Of a stretch of 64,000 nt of DNA, positions 21,326 to 31,599 are shown piece after piece; within the stretch, counting starts at the first letter, position 1; the number at the start of each line of letters is the position of its first letter. The translations under genes were made by a program, and so were the position numbers. This stretch comes from Amanita rubescens (lineage: Eukaryota > Basidiomycota > Agaricomycetes > Agaricales > Amanitaceae), in assembly GCA_015039365.1 (NCBI GenBank), contig WION01000089.1, positions 111,436 to 175,435 on the forward strand. Reading direction: 5' to 3'. The notes under the pieces are model-generated. The model saw nothing but the letters and a program-made list of their open reading frames with translations. It had not been told where the DNA came from and ran no database searches.

Positions 21326-21813
21326 GCATGATCCTCACCAATATGGTTTTCCTTGGGTGCTTGTAAAGGGAGTTAGCTTGAATTCGGGAAACGGGAGGGA
21401 TGGAATAACCCCAATAGACGTATAGTAGATCTGCAGGCTTCTGCCGAGTACGTGCCGACATTTGAAAACACACGCGATAGACTTGATATTTTCGTATCCC
21501 CGTGAGGTTTGTGTATTTATAAAGAGAAGCGTGGCAGGCAACCAAATAAGACAGCGGTGTGGCTTGTCTATATAGCGCGCCATAGCTATGAACTTGAATT
21601 CTGGATACAATTTTCATAACCTACTGGATTCCAAAGTTTCGTAGGCTAATGGCATAACTATATACTTGGATTCTCAAATACTTTGGTAACTGGGAACTAT
21701 CTGACCAATGATGCATCCACCGTCAAAACCGGCACTGATCTAGGTCCGACTCGTCAACAATGATGATAAAGCTTATTAGGTACAGTCCAAGCTCACTGAC
21801 ACTTGATCGCTGA

Positions 21814-22380
21814 TCACTCATCGACGCAGAAAAGACGGACTTTCGCGGCCGTCCTACCCTCAGAAACCACCTGCACATCGAACTAAAGTTCCGTTTGAGT
21901 CAGTGGCAAGGTGTGTTTGACATCGTTACTCACATGATCCCCATTTATTTCAGCGCACGCATGTAAGTCTGGGCGTCCGGCGGGTCCGCTACTAATCGAG
22001 TTTCATTGAATGTGAAGATCAATAATGAAACGGCACACCTGTATACTCCTGGGACATCTGTCTCCTTGACGGTCCATTCAGTTGGCCCTTCCGAGCTCAC
22101 GCTGACCGCGCTTTGCCTGGGATCGTGAGCTGGTGCCACACTCGGATCTTTCCCCATAATTCGATATACGTCGTTGCCAATTCTCTCCATGACCCACTAA
22201 TACATGTTAAGCTATACTTTACAAATCTTTGAACACCCTTACCTTTGCTGCATCACTCCGAGGATCATTTGTGAACGTGAACTTCGACTGGTCACCGCTC
22301 ACTGTCAGGTATTTGCCAGGGTCATCAACTAGTTCAACGACGTATGTACCCGTCTGCGGAGATCCAATAACAGGGTGCAT
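21814..22380 (-). CDS. beta-trefoil protease inhibitor-like protein, cluster copy 5 (intact)
   Basis: Protein of 140 aa from exons 22380-22243, 22196-22039, 21991-21934 and 21882-21814, all phases matching. It starts MHPVIGSPQTGTYVVELVDD; exon 2 opens WVMERIGNDVYRIMGKD; exon 3 reads PDLHACAEINGDH; the last strand is FDVQVVSEGRTAAKVRLF, closing CVDE-stop. All introns are GT-AG (46, 47, 51 nt). It forms a tandem array with the copies at 20580 and 19447, each unit carrying the same 3' flank (CACTCATCGACGCAGAAAAGAC). The upstream element at 22481-22500 has lost one base. Small size and lack of a signal peptide fit a cytosolic fruiting-body inhibitor (inference). Confidence 0.7.
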
Positions 22381-22799
22381 TTCGAATGTTAGAAGTTGGA
22401 GGAACACCACGCAAACCTAAGGCTTTATTACCTGGCATGTGGCAGTGCTCAATATCTAGGGTACAGTCAACTGAATCAAGGGAGTACTGTGGGGCTGCAT
22501 GCATGATCCTCACCAATATGGTTTTCCTTGGGTGCTTGCAAAGGGAGTTAGCTTGAATTTGGGAAACGGGAGGGAGGGAATAACCCCAATAGACGTATAG
22601 TAGGTCCGCAGGCTTCGGCCGAGTATGCGCCGACATTTGAAAACACACGCGATATCTTCGTATCCCCGTGAGGTTCGTGGATTTATAAAGAGAAGCGTGG
22701 CAGGCAATCAAATAAGACAGCGGTGTGGCTCGCCACTTCAGGTCAACGGCACCCCCAACAGTGGCACACGTTCCCGCCAATGCTTCTAGGCTGCTTTAG

Positions 22800-23440
22800 G
22801 AGCTACCCTGGGAGCACTTTGGCTTTCGTGACCTGGATTCCACAGGCTAGATCCACCGTCATATCTGCGTGATATAGTTCGACGTCAAAGAGTAGTAAAG
22901 CCTCGGCGCGGTCCTAACTCACTTCGCTGATCACTCATCGAACGGAAAGGCCAGCTTCACATATAGATCCGTTCGAGTCAGTGATAGGGCCTAAGGTACA
23001 AGGATTGACATGCCTCACTCAGCGCGGCTATGGCCAACGGCCTACGCCCTGCCTTAAACTGAAACGCATCCCATTTTCATTTTTAAGTGAATACCAACCG
23101 TAAAACGCTCGGTTTAGCAATCTGGGTGCCCTCGATGAAGGTTCACGTTTCTTTGCCAAACGATTAATGGCCGCGATGGATCCGGGTAGATGGGGAGTGT
23201 AGGGCTTAGCGTTTGAAGGACCTAACGCGCGCGACACGACGGTGGGAAAATGGTTTTAGTTTTGAGCGTGTGTTTGAACTCACGTCAGCTGCCCGCCGTC
23301 ACACAGACAGATGATATATTGGGTAATAGAACTGGGCTACGACGTCCATGCCCGAATAGCAAAGCGGAGGCAGAAAGCATACATTGTATGGAGAAAAAGG
23401 ATGGTAAGTAGTAGTACAAGATAAGAAATAGTTCGGCCGA
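22800..23440. other. end of the tandem array and gene-free gap
   Basis: 22830-22990 holds a last relic of a unit 3' flank (AGGCTAGATCCACCGTCATATCTG, CACTCATCGAACGGAAA). From there to the tectonin gene I see no coding sequence. Confidence 0.4.
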
Positions 23441-23446
23441 TGTTAA

Positions 23447-24127
23447 TCAGCGAATCCAACGGTAAATATTACCAGCCTTGTTGACTCCCCAAACCGCACC
23501 ATCGGTACCGGCGCCAATATCGACCAAAGCACCAGGAATTTGAACCCAGGGCTTACTGTCATCAGCCGTGTACGTGTAGATGTTGCCCCCGCTGTTGACC
23601 CCCCACACATTGGTTTCCACCCCAGCAGAGATCGCAGTGAGGGCACCTGGAATTTGGACCCAGATTTTTGGGTTTCCTTCACCCCCGACATAGCGGTAGA
23701 TATTACCAGCGGAGTTGACTCCCCAAACCGTGCCATCGGCACCCGCGCCGATATCGGTTAGGGCACCAGGGATCTGGACCCAAGGGTTGCTGTCGTCACC
23801 CGTGTAACGATAGATGTTGCCGGCAGCGTTGACTCCCCATACATTGGTGGATGATCCAGCAGAGATTCGTTTGAGAGCACCGGGAATTTGGATCCAGTGC
23901 TTGGAATCCCAGGTATAGCGATAGATGTTGCCGGCAGAATTTACCCCCCAAACTGTGCCATCAGCTGCTGCACCAATGTCGGTTAGGGCGCCAGGGATCT
24001 GGACCCAGGGGTTACTGTCGTTACCCGTGTAACGATAGATGTTCCCGCCAGAGTTGACTCCCCAGACGTTGGTGACCGATCCAGCAGAGATTCGTACGAG
24101 AGCACCAGGGATCTGCTTCCAAGACAT
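23447..24127 (-). CDS. tectonin-type six-bladed beta-propeller lectin
   Basis: Uninterrupted 226-aa ORF made of six tandem tectonin repeats of about 36-38 residues. Each has the core W(V/I/K)QIPGAL..I.AG...NVWGVNS.GNIYRY. The repeats are very alike (PWVQIPGALTDIG occurs twice exactly). There is no signal peptide. Length and repeat number match the mushroom tectonin 2 family, whose members bind O-methylated sugars on bacteria and nematodes and act in defence. That function is family knowledge, not shown here. A CTATATAG box lies at 24330-24340, about 200 bp from the ATG, so the 5' leader may contain an intron. Alternating repeats (blades 1,3,5 with TNVWGVN; 2,4,6 with GTVWGVN or GAVWGVN) suggest growth by duplication of two-blade units. 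Confidence 0.88.
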   Translation of the reverse strand: MSWKQIPGALVRISAGSVTNVWGVNSGGNIYRYTGNDSNPWVQIPGALTDIGAAADGTVWGVNSAGNIYRYTWDSKHWIQIPGALKRISAGSSTNVWGVNAAGNIYRYTGDDSNPWVQIPGALTDIGAGADGTVWGVNSAGNIYRYVGGEGNPKIWVQIPGALTAISAGVETNVWGVNSGGNIYTYTADDSKPWVQIPGALVDIGAGTDGAVWGVNKAGNIYRWIR

Positions 24128-24349
24128 TCCTAAACTTGCTGAAACAAAGGCCCCTCAGCACCGTAAACAGGCAATAATAATCGGTAAAGTCTACCTGATA
24201 AAGCACAGACTACATTAGAATGTCAGGGTAAGCATATGATACTCATAGCAGAATTGTGCACGTACCACTGTAAATGATCGCGAGAAATGAGAGGGGACAG
24301 GGGGAATTGGGGGAATATCTGCATTTGCTGTCTATATAGCGCGAGCAGA

Positions 24350-25440
24350 GCCCTCATTCACGTCACGGTTACGGCCTTGGTTTTGCCGCTTCACACGCTG
24401 TCCATCCGAGTCATGCAGTGTGGACAGAGTTCTGATTAGTGCCTTCATTCGCGTCCTCATTATTACTGCCACTGCACACGTTTATCCGTGTAGGGCCGAC
24501 AGAGCCCCACTAATACCAGTAGTGTCGTCATTCGCGTCCCCATTAGTCTTACTGTTGCACACGCTGTCTCTGTAGTGTGGTTAGTGCTCTAATAATGCCT
24601 TCATCCATTCACGATTACCCACCATTACGTTGATTACGCCCAAGTTTCTGGTTCTGATCATGGATTTATTATTTCATTCACTTCCACAACATTGCACGTG
24701 GGCTGTTACTCGGTTGAAGTGTTGGCTTGGCAGACTGAGAGCGGAGATAGCGGCGCTCGGAGGAGGCCAACTTTCCCGCCGCCCACCGAATTGATCACCC
24801 AAACGTGTTGCCCACATCCTTGGCATTGTCCTCCGACAAGAATTTCCATTGGGTTTGTGATCCCACATAGGCCTGAAAATTGGATCTCCGTTGTTCGACC
24901 ACAGAGGTCAGAGCGGAAGAACGCTTAGACTTCTTGTAGTGTTCAGACAGATCAATAGCAGCAAGCGTCTTATCATTGTTCGTATTCAATGTATGCTTGA
25001 GTTTCAACTTTCAAGGCCGAAAAGATCGGGTTGGTTGGACATTTATGATATGGAGTGGATGACGTCTTTACCGAAAACGGATTGCCAAACCTTCTCTCCC
25101 CGCCATTCACGTCCCCGCCATCCCTTTTACAACCCACGACGTTTACTACGGCAACATGCAGCGCTTGGCATTCGTAATTTCGTAGGTTTGGTGGTGGGGG
25201 CCTTTGGCACCGGGCCCGAGTACAACCGCGAGATTCTTCAAGTTTTTCAAAGCATTCGTGCTGCGTGTGCGTACCGTCAGAATGCGAGAAAAAAGAGTAA
25301 TATCGTACTTGAAAGCGTTCGCGCTGGCATGCCATTCCCTCCCAATCTCCACTCGACTCAGCTTAACGTGGTTCAAAAATGTTCCGTTGGACAACTTGAA
25401 TAAGGTGGTCGTAAGTAAAAGATGAGGTTGACTTTGAAAG
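24350..25440. other. no resolved gene; ambiguous open frames
   Basis: 24360-24600 has loose repeats of CATTCGCGTCC.CATTA and ACACGCTGTC. From 24795 to 25400 both strands have ORFs (minus: VEIGREWHASANAFKYDITL; plus: ALGIRNFVGLVVGAFGTGPE) and I cannot decide between them or name a family. Confidence 0.2.
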
Positions 25441-25617
25441 ACGCGAATGAGAAAGAAATGGCGTGGAAGAGATCGTTGAAGGAAAAGAAGAGAAGGACGA
25501 ACTCACTCTAGGCTATCACATCTCCCATCTCGACTTCATCATTCATCTACACCATTCCGCCACACCAGCTCCTCTCGCACGTCGAGAAGGCAACAAAAGG
25601 ACAAATGTCCGACAGAA

Positions 25618-25977
25618 TCACGTTCGACTTCCGTCTCTCCCCGTTTCGTGATCTCTATCAACAGACAAATGGAGGTGCTCTCGTTCCGTTATTGGCTCGG
25701 GTGAGGGAGGTGCTGCATAGTGGGAGGCCGTTTGGCACGGATGTTGATGGTGCTGTTTGATGGGTGTTGTGTGGTAAGTTGGAGGCGCTAGAAGGTGTGG
25801 GACTGGAGCCGGCGTTGAAGGTTCCCCATCTTTGAGTTGAAACGGCCGACTCTCCACTCCTAACGAGCTACCGGACCCACCGCCAGCTCGATCGACCACT
25901 AATGAAGCCGATCTTACGGAGGAAGACGATATTGTTACGGCGTTGAAGACTAGTTTGTTTCTCCCCATTACAACCAT
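25618..25977 (-). CDS. hypothetical Ser/Pro/His-rich ORF, 119 aa
   Basis: The ORF reads MGRNKLVFNAVTISSSSVRS, then a Gly/Ser stretch, then a Pro- and His-rich low-complexity part. No domain is recognised. The N-terminal 45 residues look more ordered than the rest. It could be a first exon. Its length and composition are weak evidence for a real gene. Confidence 0.25.
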   Translation of the reverse strand: MVVMGRNKLVFNAVTISSSSVRSASLVVDRAGGGSGSSLGVESRPFQLKDGEPSTPAPVPHLLAPPTYHTTPIKQHHQHPCQTASHYAAPPSPEPITEREHLHLSVDRDHETGRDGSRT

Positions 25978-26289
25978 TTAAATTATCGTATGTGGTGCCC
26001 ATTCAATTCTGTTAGCGCTTGATGAGGACACATGGGTATGAGCAGGGTTACAGCCGGTAAACAACGATTTCGACTCTAAATCAAGGGCGAATCTAAAATG
26101 AATGATATCTCAAAATTGATAATTGAAATCATCACGAGGGATAAATGTACCAAGATTCAGATTCTTGCATACTTCGCGAGCAACTTGATTACACAACGTC
26201 AGATCCACCATCATACATGTCTGTGCCGAAAGTTCATAATCTAAGTTCGGCGTCAAAAAAAGTTAAGGCCTAGGCGTGGCGCGAACTCA

Positions 26290-26826
26290 CTGACACTTGA
26301 TCCCCAGTCAGCAGTCAACACGAAAAAAACGAATTTTCGTCATCCTTTGCTCAGCACCTAGCCCCACGTTGACCTAACGTTCTTTGAGGTTTAGCACTGT
26401 TACTCGCATGGTCTTCCCTATTTTCCATGTACGCGTATAAGTTCGGACTTCCCGGGGGGATGAGCCACTACACAAGTTTCGTTCAAATGGAAAGCCAATA
26501 ATAAAAAAGGCAAACCTGTATACTCCCGGAACATCCATTTCTCCCTGAGGATCCACTCAGCTAACCCTTCGCTCACGTCGACAGTGTCGTGAGCTGGGAC
26601 CACATTCAAATCTTTCGTCGTGCACTATACACATCGTTTCCCATTCTCTCGATAACTCACTAATACATGTTAAATTGAATCTCATGCAGCAACTTGAGAC
26701 TCTTACTTTCGCTACTTCATCAGTTCGATCCACACAAACTTCGACCGATCGTTCTTCACTACCATGGGGCTTCGGCTACCTCTACGATATATGTACCCGC
26801 TTGCAGAGGTCCAATGACAGGCTGCA
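26290..26826 (-). pseudogene. decayed trefoil gene copy
   Basis: A TTATAAAGCC box and the ATG at 26826 (MQPVIGPLQAGTYIVEVAE) are preserved. Exon 1 then has a deletion and a TAG after APW. Exon 2 starts with TGA in place of TGG. Later blocks (ERMGNDVYS.., EGLAEWILRE) are shifted. Its 3' flank pairs with the relic at 11310-11640, not with the 19-22 kb units, so it belongs to an older subfamily. Confidence 0.75.
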
Positions 26827-26829
26827 TTT

Positions 26830-27770
26830 TGGCTTTATAATATGTCTCCGTTGAGTCTTTCACAAGAAAACCAAGTATATTGGGGCTCACCAAAACAGAC
26901 GAGTTGAATCGCTCAAATCCCATTATATCCAAAAGTCGCGATCATATCGGAACAGACTTGACGGAGTATGCGCGGGACCTTGCGTGGGAGGGTCATGCAA
27001 ATCAGTTGACCTTGGGGCGTTGATAAAGAACTCTTATTTGGTGGTACCACCGCATTTCTTCGGATCACGAGAAAACTACTTCTGCTTCTAGGACACCGGA
27101 GTTGCGCCATAAGGCTAGATATGACGAAGATGTGGCACTGATAGGCAAGTGGCGTTGAACCTCGTCAGGAGTCCTGTTGCATCCTTTGTTTATCTTTGAT
27201 GAAAGACTGACGACGACGTGCGCGTGATGCGTGACAGTCCGAATGCCAACATGTGGCGAAATCGACGCTGACCATCAAAGCTGCAAGTTTTTTTAAATAA
27301 GATGGCTAGAAATGTGACTTACATCTCACGTCAACTTTAAGAGTGAAGGGGGGCAATTTTGCGTAATATTTTACTTCATTTTTTCTTTCTTCTTTTCACC
27401 TCCTTCGTTATCCATACGCTATTCCTAATTTTGACGCGTTCTTTAACGTTTTAACCATCAGCAGGGATAGGCTCTATTGGCACGACGCCACCCAAAAGTA
27501 TTCTAAAGACTACCAAGAAATCGCGATCAATTTGAAAGGAACATGAGGACGACGATGTTTCGGGCACGCGCAAGTGACCCTAATAACGAACTGACGTCGA
27601 ATCTTGCAATTGCGCGAAAGGAGGATGTCCTTTCATCCAGTCTCCGTTGTACGTCTCGATCTATGTGACGTCATCACGATGTCTCAGACTCTCAGCCACC
27701 TTGTAACGGTTTCTCATTTCAAACCTTTCTCCTGTAGCCCGTTACATTTACAACTTAACTTTATTGATCA
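26830..27770. other. intergenic, no gene recognised
   Basis: This region holds only short ORFs of low quality. It should include the promoter of the HVA1-Tudor gene. A pyrimidine-rich stretch (TTTTTTCTTTCTTCTTTTCACCTCC, in parts) lies near 27380-27400. Confidence 0.4.
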
Positions 27771-27779
27771 TCAGGCTGC

Positions 27780-28600
27780 ATGTCGGACAGTAATATTCAA
27801 GTAGGTGATGAAGGTTCGCAATCTGTGCTATCATAATTTCCAGTTGCGCGACATACTCATTCACATCTGTTTCAGTATCCTGGAACTGGGGTGGCGGACA
27901 TCCTAAAGGCAAAGTCGCGGAAGTGAAGACATCCGGTAAACTCGAGATAGAGTCAAAGGGAAAGCGCGTTCATAAAAATGCCGATAAAAGCAATCCAGCA
28001 GTTCACATTGAACGCGACGGTAATGACGTCGTCAAGCGCGCCAGCGAGCTGAAAAGGCTTCGTGGTGGCGGCGACGAAGAGACAGCAGCGCAAGAAGGAG
28101 GCCAGGGTGGTGATGTTGCCACTGAGGAGAGTGGTGCCACTGCAGGTCCTTCACAGGAGGCCCAGCCAGCTCAGGAGACCGGCGAGAAACAAACAACTGA
28201 AGGAGAAAAAAAGAAGCCGGCAAGAGGAGCAAAGAAGAGCAAAAAAGCTACCGGAGAGGCAGGCAAAAAGCCTGCCAAAGCTGGCGCCAAGAAAGTCGGG
28301 GGACGTGGGCGGAAGAAGGCCGCAGAGGAAGCAGCTGTGGGCGAAAAGCGGAAGCGGGAAGAAGGTGAAGCGAAGGAAGGCGATGATGTTGACATGGAGA
28401 AGGGAAAGAAGGAGGTTGTGACTGCACCTGAGCAGGGAGCGACTGAGAGGGAAGCAGGCAAGGAGGCGAAGAGGGCCAAGATCGTCCACAAAGGCGAGCA
28501 TGGAGAGGAGACCGCGGCTGCGGGACATCGGGGAGCAATGGAACATGGTTCCGAGGCTGCGGCTGCGGAAACTAGTCGCACGGAAGCAGTTGAGGGCTAA
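27780..28600 (+). CDS. HVA1-type Tudor domain protein with a basic, histone H1-like tail, 252 aa
   Basis: Two exons (27780-27813 and 27876-28600) join in phase across a 62-nt intron. The N-terminal about 65 residues form the small Tudor-like domain formerly called DUF2945: IQVGDEVSWNWGGGHPKGKV, then KLEIESKGKRVHKNAD and PAVHIERDGNDVVKRASEL. The remaining about 185 residues are low-complexity Lys/Ala/Glu/Gly with several nuclear-localisation-like clusters (KKPARGAKKSKKA, GRGRKKA, EKRKRE). This suggests a nuclear, nucleic-acid or chromatin-associated protein (inference). The family name 'hypervirulence associated' comes from one pathogen and does not imply virulence here. The intron placement is decisive, since the domain only appears after splicing. 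Confidence 0.85.
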
Positions 28601-28727
28601 AATATTAGGACAATCCGGTCAACAATCGGGAAAGAAAGAGGGCAGGAGAAGTGGAGGTACAGAAGCACGATAGATTTGATGTAATACGATCATACTAGCC
28701 GAAAACTACGACAATTCGAATATTCAC

Positions 28728-28910
28728 TTAGCGGCGAAAGGATCCAAGTCTGTCTTCTCGCGCAGTGCGCACCTCCACATACCAAACAATCCTTTTCCCA
28801 ACCTCCACCTCAGTGTTCCACGGCTGACCAACAGAAATGAAGCGGCTCAGGTAAAGCCGAAACGCCAGATCTAGACTTATCCGTCGATCCACAGTTTCCC
28901 CTTCCGACAT
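28728..28910 (-). CDS. hypothetical ORF, 60 aa
   Basis: A short ORF (MSEGETVDRRISLDLAFRL...) with balanced composition, convergent with the Tudor gene. No family is recognised. It may be one exon of a small gene or a chance frame. Confidence 0.25.
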   Translation of the reverse strand: MSEGETVDRRISLDLAFRLYLSRFISVGQPWNTEVEVGKRIVWYVEVRTAREDRLGSFRR

Positions 28911-29269
28911 TTGATTCTCAACCTTCTATGCTAGCTGTCAACCTTTCGCTTGGGCCTAGAGAGTCGAAAAGCTGTGCGTTGCCGTACTTGTTTGTGTTAC
29001 TCCCCATTTAACTGATGCGCTCTCTCTATCTGTCTATCTGCAGGGTCGTATTCGATCAAACTCCCTTCAGTTCTCCAATTCTCGTACCAGCTATCGGTAC
29101 TAGGTAAGCGTCTGTCGTTCCACTGCTGCTCCCGGTATGATGTTTACGCCGCGCGAGCAAGCGAAGTCGTCAAGGTGCCGATTAGAACCACGTTGCTAGT
29201 CATTGCTCCATTGTCTACCCTTGTCTACCAGTGTCTACCCCACCTCGCGAACGATCTGTTGACATACGA

Positions 29270-29578
29270 TCTTGGCATTTTCCTTCTCCGTCGGATCATC
29301 AGACGAGAACAAGAAGGTGGAGCTCACCAAGCCCATCAGAAAAGTACGGGGTCAGGACGCGAAGAGCAAAGCATACCGGCGAAATCCGAGTCCGATCGTA
29401 CGTATTTTCTAGTTCGCTTGCCTTTTCCCTTTGTTGAATACGTCTCCCAAGCCGTCCCTTTTCATTTATTCTTTGTTTCTAGAAATTACGACTCCCCCTC
29501 ACACGTTCACCGAGGTCACGCAGTGATATTACCTCACCTGACAAGGGCGAGATCCAGCAAAAGCGCATCCGAGCATGA
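29270..29578 (+). CDS. hypothetical two-exon coding segment, start unknown
   Basis: An open segment reading DENKKVELTKPIRKVRGQDA and KSKAYRRNPSPI ends at a GTACGT donor at 29399. After a TTTCTAG acceptor it continues in phase with KLRLPLTRSPRSRSDITSPD and ends QQKRIRA-stop. The perfect phase joining and Lys/Arg/Ser-rich composition suggest a real basic protein C-terminus. The upstream exon and start could not be placed. Confidence 0.35.
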
Positions 29579-29924
29579 CGAGAAGTGCGCTGACGAGGAG
29601 CTTGTAGCAGAACTCGGGGAGCCGTGCTGATACCCTTGCGGAGAAAGGAGGGCGAGAACGAGGTGGCATGGACAGTACGCAGGGGAAGGGCGAGCACAGG
29701 CAGGTGCTGCTTTACGTGCCAAATTCCGTTCAGGGTAGAAGGTGCTAAAAGTATTTGAAATACGGCCCACGCTAACGTTAACGCCGCTCCATGCATTCTA
29801 CTGGGCTGTCATTTTAGGCCGCACAAAACCAACTTGAACGTGACGAGAATCTGAGTTCGAAGCACGCCATGGACATTTAAAAGCGGCCATGTTTTCAGCG
29901 TCACTCCAGCTTCCTCAGAGCACT

Positions 29925-30542
29925 ATGAGTACTACCGAACTTTCTCCAGGCATCTATCATATCGTCGTGGCCGAACTTGGCGGCGTCGAGCCTGCACGTC
30001 TAACTCGCGAAGGAAGGAATGGTGTCACCGTTCTCCCTCCCAGTGCCCAGCGCAATCCCGAGCAGGAGGTAATGCGTCGCTTTCTGATGAGCCCGATTGT
30101 CTATCGCTCACCAGCTCTTTTAGTGGGAAATCTTCCGTGGTCAAGGGGGCAACCTCATCATCGCGCGCCCCTCCAAGATCATACCAACCTCTTACCTTAC
30201 TTACAAAGGCGCTCCCGCGCAACCCAAGGAACACGACATCGTCGAGGCCCATGTTGCTGAATTCCCCCTGAATGAATGGCACGCCGGAATTGCGCCTGGA
30301 TTCCGTCACTTGTCAGTCTCTGTCATCTTCTTACACATTGTCGAGTTGACCCTCTTCATGTAGCCTTCATGTCGCTGGTTCAGAACTCGGTATTAGGTTT
30401 GCCCATGCGACTATTTACCCACCCATCGTATGTCTCATTTCAACTGACACGAGAGCATGAGGGATTAACTCTCTTGTAGCTTGAACTCGGGTTCGAGAAT
30501 CAGTTGCTATGGCTGTTTGAACGCGTGAATTTGGATGAGTAG
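29925..30542 (+). CDS. beta-trefoil protease inhibitor-like protein, divergent intact member, 152 aa
   Basis: Exons 29925-30068, 30124-30311, 30364-30427 and 30480-30542 join in phase with introns of 55, 52 and 52 nt. This is the same four-exon plan as the array copies, with phase 0 after exon 1, phase 2 after exon 2 and phase 0 after exon 3. It reads MSTTELSPGIYHIVVAELGG; exon 2 opens WEIFRGQGGNLIIARPSK and has FPLNEWHAGIAPG; exon 3 HVAGSELGIRFAHATIYPP; the end is LWLFERVNLDE-stop. A TTTAAAAGC box at 29875-29883 favours the ATG at 29925 over the in-frame ATG at 29889. Its length matches mycocypins (about 150 aa). It is the best candidate for a conventional family member from which the array copies derive. 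Confidence 0.72.
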
Positions 30543-30559
30543 AAATCTAGTGGTGGATG

Positions 30560-31590
30560 AATTGTGATTCGACAAGTAACAGTATTAACATGTAGCCTCG
30601 GATGTTGTACAATTGAATTTGTGTTGATTTCAAGTTGGCGCATCTGTTCTCATCAGACGTACCACTATTATTTTTTAACGCTTCATTTTCTGACTCTGGA
30701 ATCTGGAGACCTCATTAAGGAATCGATAACCTATCGTTTGGAGGACTCTTATTATCGTCCCAGTGACGATCAGCACGGCCAACTGGTATTTGGACTTGAG
30801 ATCTGCACAATGCTTTTTTTTTTTTTTTTTTTTTATAACCTTGTTTAGGCCCCGTGGCGCTTACAGCGCATGGTAGGGCATAGTCGACCGTAGTGTACCT
30901 CACTTAAACTACCTTATGCTTTTGTCTTCTTCATCCGCTAAGAACTACGCCCCATGTCTGGTGCGTAAGTGCACAATGCTTCGAACCCGCAGCCTCAGTT
31001 TTGTAACACATTGTTTAAATACCGACATCGGATGCTGGTCAACCAAAGTTGTGCGATGCTAGCTGCAGAAGACACTGTGACACGTGAGCGTCATCACAAT
31101 GATGCAACTACATGTTGACTCGCTAGTCCACGCCGTCCTCATCACACCTTTCCTAATGAACGGGAGAAGAGAAGAGGAAAAAATCGCTCGAGGTCGATAG
31201 CGGAATTAGGTATGTCTTGTCGCTAGTCAATTGGGCAGTTGGCTGACTTGTTGGCGGCGCGTAACAGCATCTCCCCTTCTCCGACGATGATGATTGCCAG
31301 GAAGAGATTCCTTCTATCAAGCGAGTCAAGTACAATAGAGGGAGCGAAGAAGATTCAAGTCATTGCATTGGAGGAAGATGACGACGATGAAACTGTCGCA
31401 AAACCGCCTATGAATTGCATGCACGATAAACCTCCCAAACCTCCCCCATCTACGGCGCATTGTAGTGAGAGGGACCATCGCGAGCAGAATGGGCAAGGAT
31501 TCAGTGTCCCCAAAACCGGCGTCGGGAGAGTTTCATGTTGACATAGGCAGAGCAACAGAAGCGGGAAGCTCTGCCATCGCTATCTACAGA
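30560..31590. other. gene-free stretch with a poly(T) run
   Basis: No convincing gene. A run of about 21 T residues lies at 30815-30834. Small ORFs at 31239-31541 (acidic EEDDDDE stretch) have no partner exons and are not supported. Confidence 0.4.
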
Positions 31591-31599
31591 TGCGACCAT

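Noticed and set aside
28032..28581. long minus-strand ORFs opposite the HVA1-Tudor gene
   Set aside because: They are shadows of the Lys/Ala-rich low-complexity tail on the plus strand.
29889..29924. upstream in-frame ATG of the trefoil gene at 29925
   Set aside because: It lies within about 10 bp of the TATA-like box, too close to be in the transcript; the family start is at 29925.
30960..31000. B-box-like GGGTTCGAAGC on the minus strand
   Set aside because: No tRNA cloverleaf or A-box at the right distance.
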